Translations under genes and position numbers: made by a program
Notes under the pieces: model-generated
Seen by the model: only the letters and a program-made list of their open reading frames with translations
Databases searched by the model: none
What the model was told of the DNA's origin: nothing
Shown here: piece by piece, positions 54,672 through 64,000 of the stretch
Layout: each line of letters opens with the position of its first letter
Position numbering within the stretch: position 1 is the stretch's first letter
Assembly: GCA_020726505.1 (NCBI GenBank)
Contig: JAHLEZ010000002.1
Location: 2,108,001-2,172,000, forward strand
Direction of reading: 5' to 3'
DNA: 64,000 bases
From: Leptodontidium sp. MPI-SDFR-AT-0119
Lineage: Eukaryota; Ascomycota; Leotiomycetes; Helotiales; Leptodontidiaceae

Positions 54672-56144
54672 ATGATGGGCCTATGGAATGGTTTGGGTCT
54701 GGGCAAGAGCAGCTTCCTTGGGAAAAGCGAGGAGCCTGAAAAGCCGAGAGTTTGGCGGATGGGAGATGCTTACGAAAAGAGGATGCCACACCACGAAGGA
54801 ATAAAGCAACTGTGGGAGTCGAAATGGAAGTTTCCTGTAAGTCAAACTCCTGTAAGACGTCCATTACTTACGACTGTAGTGCTCCATCAGTGTCTACCCA
54901 TTTCACGATGGCAAGATGGAAGACTTTGAACCGGTATTCCTCGAGTTGATCAAGGTAATAATTGAGAACCTTTGGTTGAAAATCGCTGACCATCTAGAAA
55001 AATATCAATGACGGGACCAGTCCAGAATACACGAGAGCCTTCTTTCCAATTGCAGCTACGCTCACAGCCAAGGGTGACGAAGCAACAGACCCCAAGGTCG
55101 CCAGTGAGCTCTACCTCCGAGCAGCATGCCTCTACCGCATTGCCCGATTCCCCTACATCTCCGCATTTCCATTTGTAAATGATTCAACAAAATGGGAAGC
55201 CTGGACTCTCCAGAAGAACGTCTACCTGAAAGCTGCATCCAGATGGGAGATTCCAATTACAGAAGTTCGCATTCCACACACCCACAAATCTGGGGAAGAC
55301 CGAGCAGAAATCCCGGCTTATGTGCGGACGCCGAAATCAAAATCTCCAGCGGTCCTTTTGATGACTGGATTGGATGGCTATAGACCAGACAACACGACAA
55401 GAAGTGACGAATTTCTTGCTCGTGGATGGGCTTCCGTGATTGTTGAGATTCCAGGAACTGCAGACTGCCCAGCCGACCCCAAGGATCCGGCTGGAAGCGA
55501 GAGGCTTTGGAGCAGTGTGTTGGACTGGATGGAGAAAGACGGAAGATTCGACATGTCTAAGATTCTCGTTTGGGGGCTGAGTTCTGGTGGTTACCATGCA
55601 GTTCGAATTGCCCATACACATAAAGATCAACTGCGTGGTGTGATAGCTCAAGGTGCTGGAGTTCATGAATTCTTCGGCAAGGATTGGATTGAGAAGGCTG
55701 ATGGTCATGAATATCCTTTCAAGTAAGACTTCTGACGCTTCAGGGGCATTTCTAACTCTTCTCAGACTTAGTCCTGCTATGGCTTTGAAGCACGGGTACA
55801 CAAATGTGGATGATTACAAGAATGGTGTTCAGAAGAAATTCTCCCTGCTCGAATCTGGACTTCTGGACAAACCATCGACGAGGTTACTTTTAATCAATGT
55901 GCGTTTGTCCCGATCCTCGGGGATTTGGCTAACATGTCTAGGGGACGCATGATGGGTTGATGCCGATTGAAGACTCAATGTTGTTATTTGAGCACGGCAC
56001 TCCGAAAGAAGCGAGGTGAGAGATCCCGACCGCGAGACTAAGAATGCATCTAACTCTTACAGATTCTTTGACAAGGCTCTGCATATGGGCTATCCGATGG
56101 CAAACTCGGCAGTCTATCCTTGGATGGAGAGTGTGATGGCGTAG
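54672..56144 (+). CDS. Ayg1-like alpha/beta hydrolase (polyketide chain-shortening type)
   Basis: Six exons (54672-54836, 54880-54954, 54998-55722, 55766-55898, 55942-56015, 56063-56144) with 43-47 bp introns, 417 residues, frame intact. After a short N-terminus, [20 protein letters not shown] and [16 protein letters not shown] are family blocks. The hydrolase core has [12 protein letters not shown] (oxyanion region), the nucleophile elbow [10 protein letters not shown] with Ser275, [11 protein letters not shown] (acid) and [18 protein letters not shown] (His) at the C-terminus. This pattern is that of Aspergillus Ayg1 and related YWA1/hexaketide hydrolases, which shorten a naphthopyrone precursor to tetrahydroxynaphthalene for DHN-melanin. 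No polyketide synthase or melanin reductase lies nearby, so the pathway role is by family only. No signal peptide. Confidence 0.88.
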
Positions 56145-56473
56145 GTGACAGCGGGCGCACCCATCGTTGACTCCGCTTGGTTCTGGTGTGGCTCCATTAA
56201 GTGCCCAGCAAAATCTGCTTGGTTTGAGATGAAGACTCGATTGAATACTTTTACGACATCCAACTCTCTCCTCGTGCCCCTGGCCAAGGGTATCAAACAT
56301 TATCAATGCATGGTCAGATCCACTAAACCGACTGGTTCTATCCACCTCGAGCTATCTGCGGACAAATTGACGTTTCTCTGAAAACAATCCATGTCAAACT
56401 CAGTAAAGTTGCGACAATAAGCACTAACTCCATCCTAACGGCATGATCCAATCCCCAAATATAGTGAAAGTCC
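56145..56473. other. Convergent 3' flanks
   Basis: 330 bp between the hydrolase and the F-box-like gene. No feature seen. Confidence 0.4.
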
Positions 56474-58034
56474 CTACTCCTGTTCCCTCATTAGTAGGCC
56501 GTTAATCCTGTCAATGGTCATCGCCATGTTTGTTTGAAACTCTTTCTGGTGGTTCAAATAATCCATGTGGATATTCACAATCTGGTTCCAGATCACTCCA
56601 AAAGTTGCCTGATCGTTGGCTTCCCTCGCAACTCTCGCACCATGCAAGTAATCTTGCAGCTGTTCAGATCTCATGTCTAGTTTGTAGTGACTCCTCAGAT
56701 TATTCACCATATCCTCAAGCTGCCAGTAAGCTTCGAAGACTGGGAAATGATCAGGCGGTCTGGTACTTTGCAGGTCGAGAGACCAGAAGTGTATGTACTT
56801 TAAGAGACTCGGGACAATATCCAACTCGTCCTTCCCAAGTGATTGCATGGTGATGGAAAGGACATCTGCTTGTGACACGTTTCGAAGTCGTCGCAAAGGT
56901 TGGAGGAGGAATCGAGCCGCGACGGCTGCATCGTCCCACTTGGCATAAATCCCGCCAAATCTGATCTTTACATGGAGACGAGTGAGCTGCTGTAACTGAA
57001 GTCTCCCAACCAGTTTGTGCAAATGATCGCAGTAATCGAAGATAGCTCTCTCCAACACGTCCGGCGCCAAGGGCTCATTGGGGTTGTAGTAATTGGCAAT
57101 TTGTGACCCCCGCAGTTGCGCGTCGTCAAAAATGATTTCAACCACGAAAGATCGAATCTTGTTGAAGTTTTCTGGGGTGAGAGGTGGAGGGCTGGACATC
57201 AAACCATTCACAGATGGTGCTTGAATCCTGACTTGTCGCGATGAGCCACCATTCGCCTCACGCTGCGCTCTCTCCATCATGAGACGCTTTTTGTTCTGCT
57301 GCTCGAGAAGCATCAGCTGCATTTGATAATCTTGCAATGCATGGTGGCCGATTCCGCCCGGGGGTCCCACGAATCGGGGAGGTGGTTTGTAGGTCTGGCG
57401 TACAGCAGGAGAGTGGCACATGCTCAGACCATCTTTGCAGATTTCGACCACGAAAGGTCCTGTGCCGTAAAGAAGTTGAATACCTTCTTCGTGAATTTGA
57501 CGATTGGCTCGGAGAATCTCCAGCCACACCAGGGGAACTGGGCCACTATTTGACTTGCGGGCTGGTATTGGCTTCGTTGGGAGCAGATATCCGTAAATAC
57601 GTTGACGCAACTCGATCGGGATTTTCATGAAATAGCAAGTAGTCGAAGTATCTGGGTGGAGAGAGCAGAGTTGAAATCCATGGACTTGAAAAACGCAGGT
57701 TCTTCTGCACTGAAAGCCACATGGAAGTTGTGCAACGCACGATGCTGATTTCCTCGGCAGTCGGCGATGCACACCACATGTAGGCACCTCCTGAATCGAG
57801 TCAGTGCTTGCATAGAAAGGTTTGGATCGGATTTCTAGGAGAATCGTCTAGGGGAAGATTGTTTCTAGACAACTGACTTACATTGAGGGTGCCTGTTGAT
57901 ACAGCTTTGTTGGCACATGGTTCGCCACTCTTCAACCTGCCCCAACAGATTTTCGCCTTCTCATCTTGATGCATAGAGCAAGTTCGCTCATGGGGAATGC
58001 TTTCCGCATATTGAATCGACAAGAGAGATTCCAT
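56474..58034 (-). CDS. Fungal F-box-like protein with Cys-rich N-terminus
   Basis: Exons 57882-58034 and 56474-57790 are joined by a 91-bp intron (GTAAGT...TTCAG) to give 489 residues from the ATG at 58034. The N-terminal ~120 residues are Cys/His-rich in paired arrangements (HERTCSMHQDEKAKICWGRL, VPTCGVHRRLP, QCRRTCVFQVHGFQLCSLH), suggesting zinc binding. Next comes the F-box-like helix motif FMKIPIELRQRIYGYLLPTK, widespread in fungal proteins of unknown target. A coiled, charged stretch around MLLEQQNKKRLMMERAQREA precedes a helical C-terminal half. It may be an SCF-type adaptor, but this is inferred from the short motif only. Confidence 0.75.
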
Positions 58035-59669
58035 CGCCGCTATCAGCAAAATGTCCAAGCCCCTCCAAATCAGGATGATGGATGAAGGCTAGCCCCTACG
58101 AGGCTGAGATGCACAACACGATTTTGTCAGCCTGCAACGAAATAACTACAATATAAAGGAGCAAATTTAAACGGGGAGTTACTCACGTTACGACTGCGAT
58201 CCTTGTGGCCGGGTAGGTGTTAGTTAGAAAGAAAAGAAGAGAGGTTGGTTCGAATGATTGCGTGGTTGTCGTCCAGAGCTCGGCTAGGTGCATGCCAACA
58301 GGCAGTCAGTCACCTGTCTCATGACCCCTCACTTCCACAATTTTGCGTACCACGAGGCTGAAAATAAGAAAAAGCATCAACATGAACTGGAGACATACGC
58401 AAGAGAACATCCTTTTGCGGTAGTTGACTTAATTTACATGCCTCCGAGTCTCCGCCAAGGCCTGGGCCTTCAAATTCGACGAACATGCTCTTCCTGAGCC
58501 GAGAGCAACATTTATCCAATGAAAATGCCTCTTGAGGTCACTCAGATGGATGATTTATGGTCGCCTTTTCGGCCTGCCAGTAACGAACTGAACATTACCA
58601 TCAAAAGATTCAACTATCAACCGTCCGTCCACTTGCTTTCGAGTTACTGTTCTGCAACCCGCCGGCCACCTCGAGCTCACGGAAACGGCTAGGCCCAGGA
58701 ACGTAGCATCCCGCGCTGTTGGTTGTTGGGTATAGTGACTGCAATACTACCCGTGCTGAAGCTGGAGCATTGGAAGTTAGTTGAGGATGGGAATTTCGAA
58801 GTTCGTTGGGAGAGGTTTGGAGCGAGTCAAGAGACGTTTGTTGTTTTCCCCTCTCGAGGGGGAAGAAATCAAATCCAAAAACTGCAGAGGTCAATTATGA
58901 GGGGATAGGAGCCATGCGTGGCGCGGGTAGGATACCTAGAAAGAGAGAAATTACTCCAAATCCTTAGATGGAGGTTGAATCTGCCAAGGTGAGATTGTTG
59001 ATATTGATTGGAAAATCAGGGGGGGGGGGATAGATCCTAGACCAGACTCGAGTAAATAAACGGAGCAGTAATGAAAATAGGCATTCGCTAGAAAGCGAAG
59101 TTGAGAGGTCGGAGGATAGTTGAAATTCGCAACCAAGAGCAATAATTGAGAGTGAAGCTTGCTCGATGATGGTACACCACCTCTAGATGTACAGACTTCT
59201 GTACATCACCTGCCGAATGTCTTACTGCTGCCAAACATAACACAAGAAAAGAATTCAACGAATTCGGAAGTGCATTTGACGAAACCGGCGCAGGAGATAG
59301 CCCTGATATATCCACTGACGACCATCCAGGTCAGAGCCCGACCAAAGTATGCCACCCCTCTCCAAACTTGTCAGCAACTCTTGCCCCATCTCGCCCAAGA
59401 GTTGGCGAGTGCTCATAACAATGCAGTAGCAAGGCCATGATCACTCGGAGGCATCAGTCCGCAGCATCACCGCTTGTAGAAGAGAATATTCGTGGAATTG
59501 AAATCGACTCGCGGTATAAGTCGCACAACGCGGGGTAATCGCAAACCCCCTTCGACAAAAATGAAAGCATCTATTGCAATCAGTGGTATATACAATGCAA
59601 CCCATTATCCAACGAGTGTGTGCAAGGCCGCCCAAATTCACCGTACTCCGAAAATAATGCAGCAATCGA
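58035..59669. other. Intergenic: promoter of the F-box-like gene, otherwise nothing supported
   Basis: Includes a 10-G run at about 59020-59029. Small frames such as 58288-58497 have no family features. Confidence 0.35.
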
Positions 59670-60265
59670 TCACTTCTGCTGCGGGACATCTCCATCTTCC
59701 CTCTTGTCAGCACTGGTCCTTCCTTCAACAAGGACATATTCGGAATCGGATTCACCTTCGCTGGGTCCTGGAGTCGGGGGTAGATCTCCTGGCGCATATC
59801 TGCCATCCTTCGGTCTGAACTCGGCGGACAGAGGGCTTGTAGGGTGTTCTTTGAAGGTATCTCCCAACGGCACACGCTGTCGCGGACTAGATCTTCCTGA
59901 CGATTTCCCCTGGGGGCTCCCTGTGGCTGCAAGTTTCAATCTCTCTTCGGTTGCTTTCAATCTGGCTTCAAGGGCTTCGAGTTCGGAGGTTTGGGTTGAG
60001 ACGGCTTTCTTCCTGTTAGGCGGGTCAGAACAGTTGCCGCAGAGGGGTGGGAGGAGTCGCACTTCTCTGACACAGCTGCATCCAAGTCCGCAATACTATT
60101 GTCTATCTTGAAGAGGTCGTTGAGGGCGAGGGAAAATGACTTGGCCATAGTTCTATAGCTATCAGTACTGCGCAAGTCCAACAAGATGCAGGCAAGGAGG
60201 GTGTGCACTCACGACTGCGGTCTGTTGCTGGGCTTCCACTCCCGATCCAACTCTTCGTCCGACAT
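59670..60265 (-). CDS. Small coiled-coil protein, unknown function
   Basis: Exons 60213-60265, 60063-60158 and 59670-60012 are joined by two canonical introns (54 and 50 bp) to give 163 residues. The start is MSDEELDREWKPSNRPQSYR, followed by SFSLALNDLFKIDNSIADLD and a predicted coiled coil with regular heptads (TSELEALEARLKATEERLKL). After this the protein is disordered, rich in Pro, Ser and Asp/Glu (PPTPGPSEGESDSEYVLVEG). No family name comes to mind. The model is supported by exact phase agreement at both junctions. No signal or membrane segment. Confidence 0.75.
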
Positions 60266-62550
60266 GATAAATAGAGTAAAAAGAGAGTGGGAGTAGGAGC
60301 GTAAAAGAGGAATCTGATGAAGATGTGAGGATCGTAGGAAGGTCGGATTTCTTGGGAGGAGGTCCAATAGGTAGGTAGGTATATAGGTTGGCAGGTGCTG
60401 TAAATAAAGTATGCGGATCTTCAAAGCTAAATGGCTGGCGAGAGCACCTAACTGGGTAGAATAATAAAGGGGACGGTCTCCGGCTGCTTAGTGTCCGCTT
60501 CGTGTCGCGGCCTCCTCGTTCTTTCCCCTTCTGCTTGGAGCTGAATAGGCTGAAGTTCCAGATCTGGAAGGAATCATGAAGGGAGATGCCTGTGGTTTTG
60601 CAGCTGGACGTCAGAAGATATTAGGGATATCATGCGGAGACTCCAGCACAAAGGGGCGTCGGCGGGCATGGCAAGGCGTTCAGGCATGACCGCAATTTGA
60701 CGACCTCATGCCCGCAATCTGATACGCGAAATGGCTTGGGCTTGGGATGGGGCATCCATGATGATCTATCCGCATCCGGCCTGATGAGTGAGGCACGAGT
60801 AGTGGCATGAATCGTTCATGACGAGGCTGTGTTTGGAGGGGGGAAATTGGGGGACGGGCATGATATGGAGAAGATATATTTTATCTATCTTGATATGGAG
60901 CCTAGTTTGGTAAGGTACTGTTGGTAGGTAGTGTCTAGTTACCCGTTTTGTAATCTGGAACACATGGAGAGTTAGCCTCGGCATATACACACGTGATTGT
61001 CTTTGAATGTTGCTTTGAAAGCCCAAGGTCCTTGTGAGGTAGACTAGTTTGGGGGCATAGGAAGTGTCCTATGAGCGTCTTATTGAGTTTAAATCAATGA
61101 CATTGAGCCAACTTGGAGTTGTTCTGCCGGCGGACGTATCCCGAAAAGCAGTTGACGAATGAGCCCGACTTTTCTCTGAGAAGAAATTTAGAAGTCGTCC
61201 ATGAGTGATCTGGTCGTTAACGGTACAAATGGAAGAGCATATGATGTCAGGTGTATCCAAGAGGGCGAGTAGGGAAGGAGAAAAAGTAACAAGTGATCCG
61301 CTCGTTGAAACATCATGATAGTTGCTGGCCAGGAAAGCAGTTGACTGCGCCCCAGGTGATCAAGATTGTCCAGCTCTCAGCTCTCTGGAACGACATGAGA
61401 TTATCGGAAAGAAAGATATATCTGAAAACAAATTACATGATCTGAGAACCTCGATTTCTATAGAATCAAGGAGTGGCCGTTGTGAGTGGCAATCGTGGGC
61501 GAACCTGCTTTCTTTGACCACGAGAGGAGTCATTTTACTGTGCAGGACTAAGTTCTGGGAATAACATCAAATGTTTGGTTGACTGAATCATATCTAAGCA
61601 TTGAAAACATGTGAGGAGGGGGGGCAAGTAATTACAAGAGAGAATACCATCATAGCTCTTTTGAAACGAGCAATCCCCGGGTTGCTGAGCTGTAGCTTTG
61701 AGCGTTAATGAAGGCAGATAAATGCGGCCATTCAAGCCAAAACAACAATCCAAAAGCAAAGATGATTAAAGGGAGATGGAATAAAAGATACTAGTGAGCT
61801 GAAATGAAGCCTGTCTAGTGTGAAATGCCCCCAAAAGGAAATGACTTGGAGGGGTAGAGGGATATATGCCATGAAAGGACAAACTGGTTGAAAAATCTCA
61901 CAAGTAAAAGAAACGCCTGTACAATCAGGTCAGATTGAAGAGTGGCACATGCCTTAATTAAACGAGAACTTGAAAATAATATAAATTTATAGGAAAATAA
62001 TAATATACGACCGGCTTTAACAATATTTATTACTTTAATATTTAAATTTAAAGCTGTTAAGTTGCGGAGTGGAGGATCGTGATGTACGGCCACCGAACGA
62101 GCTAGCGAACTTTGAGCGATTGGAGATCTTGAAGCAGGTGTTAGTTCTTCAGGGTGGCCAAAACAAAGGCGGAAGAACTTCTACTTTGGCCCTGAGGCGT
62201 CTTTTCAACCCTTTTTATGTCTGTAAGTAGTCTACACTACTGCAATTCAGCTCCGGAAATGTCTCCAAAAGTGATGATCACTTTTCTCCGGCCATGTGGA
62301 CAAGTTTTCTCACAGAAATGCGATGTAGCTCAATTCATTACGTTGCTCTCTTTACAGCCAGGATGCAGGACTCGCGCAACCATAACTCACCTTTGGCACT
62401 TGCATGCTCTCTGGGAGGGCCTGAAGAGCAGGTTCAATCGTCTCCTTTTCACGCCATCAAAACCAAGTCCTGCCACGACCACTTCCAGATGTGGTAAAAT
62501 GTACTGTGAGTCATAGATGCTGCCTCCTGGTGAACTTTAGATATGCCACG
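60266..62550. other. Long gene-free stretch
   Basis: 2.3 kb with no supported gene on either strand. About 61955-62060 is very AT-rich (TTTAAATTTAAA motifs), resembling old RIP-mutated repeat DNA. The rest is unremarkable. Confidence 0.4.
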
Positions 62551-62645
62551 TGAAGTGAAGTGAAAAGAAGTGAAATGAAGTGGAAGGGCGTGGAGTGAAA
62601 TGAGATGAAATGAAGTGAAGTGAAGTGAAGTGAAGTGAAGTGAAG
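62551..62645. repeat. (TGAAG)n pentanucleotide microsatellite
   Basis: About 95 bp built from TGAAG units, near-perfect at 62609-62645 and degenerate (TGAAA, TGGAG, TGAGA) on the left. Same 5-bp register through most of the tract. Confidence 0.85.
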
Positions 62646-62820
62646 GCTAGTAGATCTCATTTGTAGAACAGCGTGGCCTAGTAGGTCTCATCGAAATCAT
62701 CGTGTGGCGGGCCGATCCCATGAGCGACGAAGATATCATCCGCAGCTCCCGTGACTGGCGTGGATAGGTGTATATTAGCCCGCATTTGGACACATATTTT
62801 GGTCTTCCTTGCACCAACTC
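62646..62820. other. Flank between microsatellite and kinase 3' end
   Basis: 3' flank of the minus-strand kinase. Nothing notable. Confidence 0.35.
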
Positions 62821-64000
62821 CTACTCCTCTACATCTCCTAGAAGCCAAGGGTCTTCTAATAGCTCAGATGGCGACGCTCTCGATTCTGGTGTCCATCTAA
62901 CCATTTTGCGGACAAAGTCGAGGAAGTCTTTCTTATTGGAAGACTCGAGATTTCTCTCCGATTCTTCCCAAGACACTAATAGGACAGGATTGAGACACTT
63001 CCAGTTGCCTATCGTATGCATATTAGGTTAGCGGATGCATGCACATGTTTAGACTCGAGCATTTACCTTTGTCATCGAAGTAAACGGAGCTGTACTCGCT
63101 TCGCTGGAGGAACTCGAGGGGAGGAGGCCCCAAAAGACCAACTATACTAGCAAGATGGAAGCGATTTCCATACTTGTTGGTCTCAGGATCAAGCCCATCA
63201 AACATGCGCCTGTTTTCAAACATGTCCCAGACCTAGAAGCTCTCATTAGTGTCGCGCTATTAACCACATACAGGAGATATCGCACCATGACTCCGACGTT
63301 CCATATGTCCACAGCATAGCCCCAGGACATCTCTAGAATAACTTCGGGGGCCCGGTAAGGATCCGGCTGGATGTCATGGCAGTGCTCAACCTGTCCATTC
63401 CGAGCAAGGGAGAAGTCACACAGGATAGGACGACCAAACTTTGTTAGAGTACCGAAATTTGCGCTTCTATAGAGATTGTACCCGTTAACACTTCTGTAGA
63501 GGCTCGATGTCGCTATTTCCTCTGTATCAAGCTGTTCCACGATAGATGGATCGACTAATCCCAGCAAGATATTCTCTTCTTTTATATCTAGCACTCTGTT
63601 AACGTTCCACATGGCATCGTGACAGGAACGGCCTGACCTGTGTGACTTATACGGCACTCGCTATACAAGAAATCTAGTGCGAGCAGCAAATGGATCAAAA
63701 TCTGCTTAAGCATTGCCTCAGGTAGTTTGCGATCTGGGTGAGCGCACCGGAGGCTCAATATGTCGTTCGAAAGCAGGTCATGAACCAAACATCGATGAAG
63801 ATTCCTATCTCTGCTCGTGATTAAAAAGGAATCCTAAATAGTGCGGACATACATCGCCCCAGGATAGTCGGGGTTCCCGGTGCTAAGATGTTTGCAGATG
63901 GCAGCTTCATTGTCAATCTCATCTTCTGCAACTAAATCGTAGACGTAAAGTTTCAGTGCTGCATATTTATTCGTGCTATATATCTGGTCAATGCTAGACT
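62821..64000 (-). CDS. SRPK-like protein kinase, partial (right edge), with in-frame stop
   Basis: Coding segments 63638-64000 (cut by the window end), 63286-63587, 63067-63232 and 62821-63008. Introns are GTCAGG...GCTAG, GTGCGA...TTCTAG and GTAAAT...CGATAG. Features are KYAALKLYVYD (ATP-site Lys), the catalytic loop HTDIKEENILL (HTD in place of HRD, as in SRPK-like fungal kinases), CDFSLAR in place of DFG, and DPYRAPEVILEMSWGYAVDI. The C-terminal lobe ends SRASPSELLEDPWLLGD. A TAG at 63834-63836 interrupts the N-lobe reading YVRTI-stop-DSFLI, where CAG would fit. The only GT...AG pair around it is 19 bp apart, too short for an intron. The gene may be a pseudogene. Confidence 0.75.

Noticed and set aside
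58288..58497. Small plus-strand frame with MPPSLRQGLGLQIRRTCSS end
   Set aside because: Lies in the promoter of the minus-strand F-box-like gene, has no splice partners and no family features.

Overview
This 64 kb window is nuclear DNA from a filamentous ascomycete (Pezizomycotina). The genes carry many short GT-AG introns of 43-98 bp with CTAAC/CTAAT branch sites. Typical families of that group are present: an Ayg1-type hydrolase, a GT90/CAP10 glycosyltransferase, a metacaspase with a Gly/Tyr/Gln-rich N-terminus, a secreted lysophospholipase, ankyrin proteins with fungal N-terminal or Clr5-like domains, and an SRPK-like kinase. AT-rich tracts and C-to-T nonsense changes in transposon and pseudogene remnants look like repeat-induced point mutation (RIP). 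A Leotiomycete is my guess for the class, with low confidence.

Layout. 0.6-13.5 kb is an accessory-like region. It has a small Hmp1-like gene with a tandemly duplicated last exon, then three same-strand paralogues of an unrecognised ~100-residue family, separated by repeat-derived DNA: a decayed 70-bp inverted-repeat pair around a four-helix membrane-protein gene, and a RIP-degraded Fot1/pogo element with intact ends and a TA target duplication. 13.5-17 kb is gene-poor, with a 117-bp minisatellite, a perfect 30-bp palindrome and a poly-T tract. 17-19.2 kb is a CAP10-like glycosyltransferase carrying an apparent frameshift.

21.4-27.3 kb is the most interesting block. A zinc alcohol dehydrogenase (minus strand) is divergent from a metallo-beta-lactamase-fold lactonase, which is followed by a succinate-semialdehyde dehydrogenase. 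Together these match the three activities of the bacterial gamma-butyrolactone pathway (Agrobacterium blcABC/attKLM): lactone opening, hydroxyl oxidation, aldehyde oxidation to succinate. 28.6-38 kb holds a GPI-type alkaline phosphatase, an uncharacterised acidic protein with an apparent frameshift, a lysophospholipase, and a Nudix/DUF4743 hydrolase.

38.6-45.8 kb contains two decayed ankyrin-repeat genes, the first interrupted by a solo LTR with a perfect 5-bp target duplication. 46.4-52 kb has a Ser/Thr-rich GPI-type surface protein, divergent from an aspartic-protease-like transmembrane protein that lacks a catalytic Asp, and then a metacaspase. 53-64 kb has an Ayg1-like chain-shortening hydrolase, an F-box-like protein, a small coiled-coil protein, and an SRPK-like kinase cut by the right edge that carries an in-frame stop.

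Three otherwise well-preserved genes (CAP10, ADH, and the acidic protein) each need one small frame correction to read through. This may be real inactivation or indel errors in the sequence. No tRNA, rRNA or CRISPR array was seen. All splice sites were inferred by eye.
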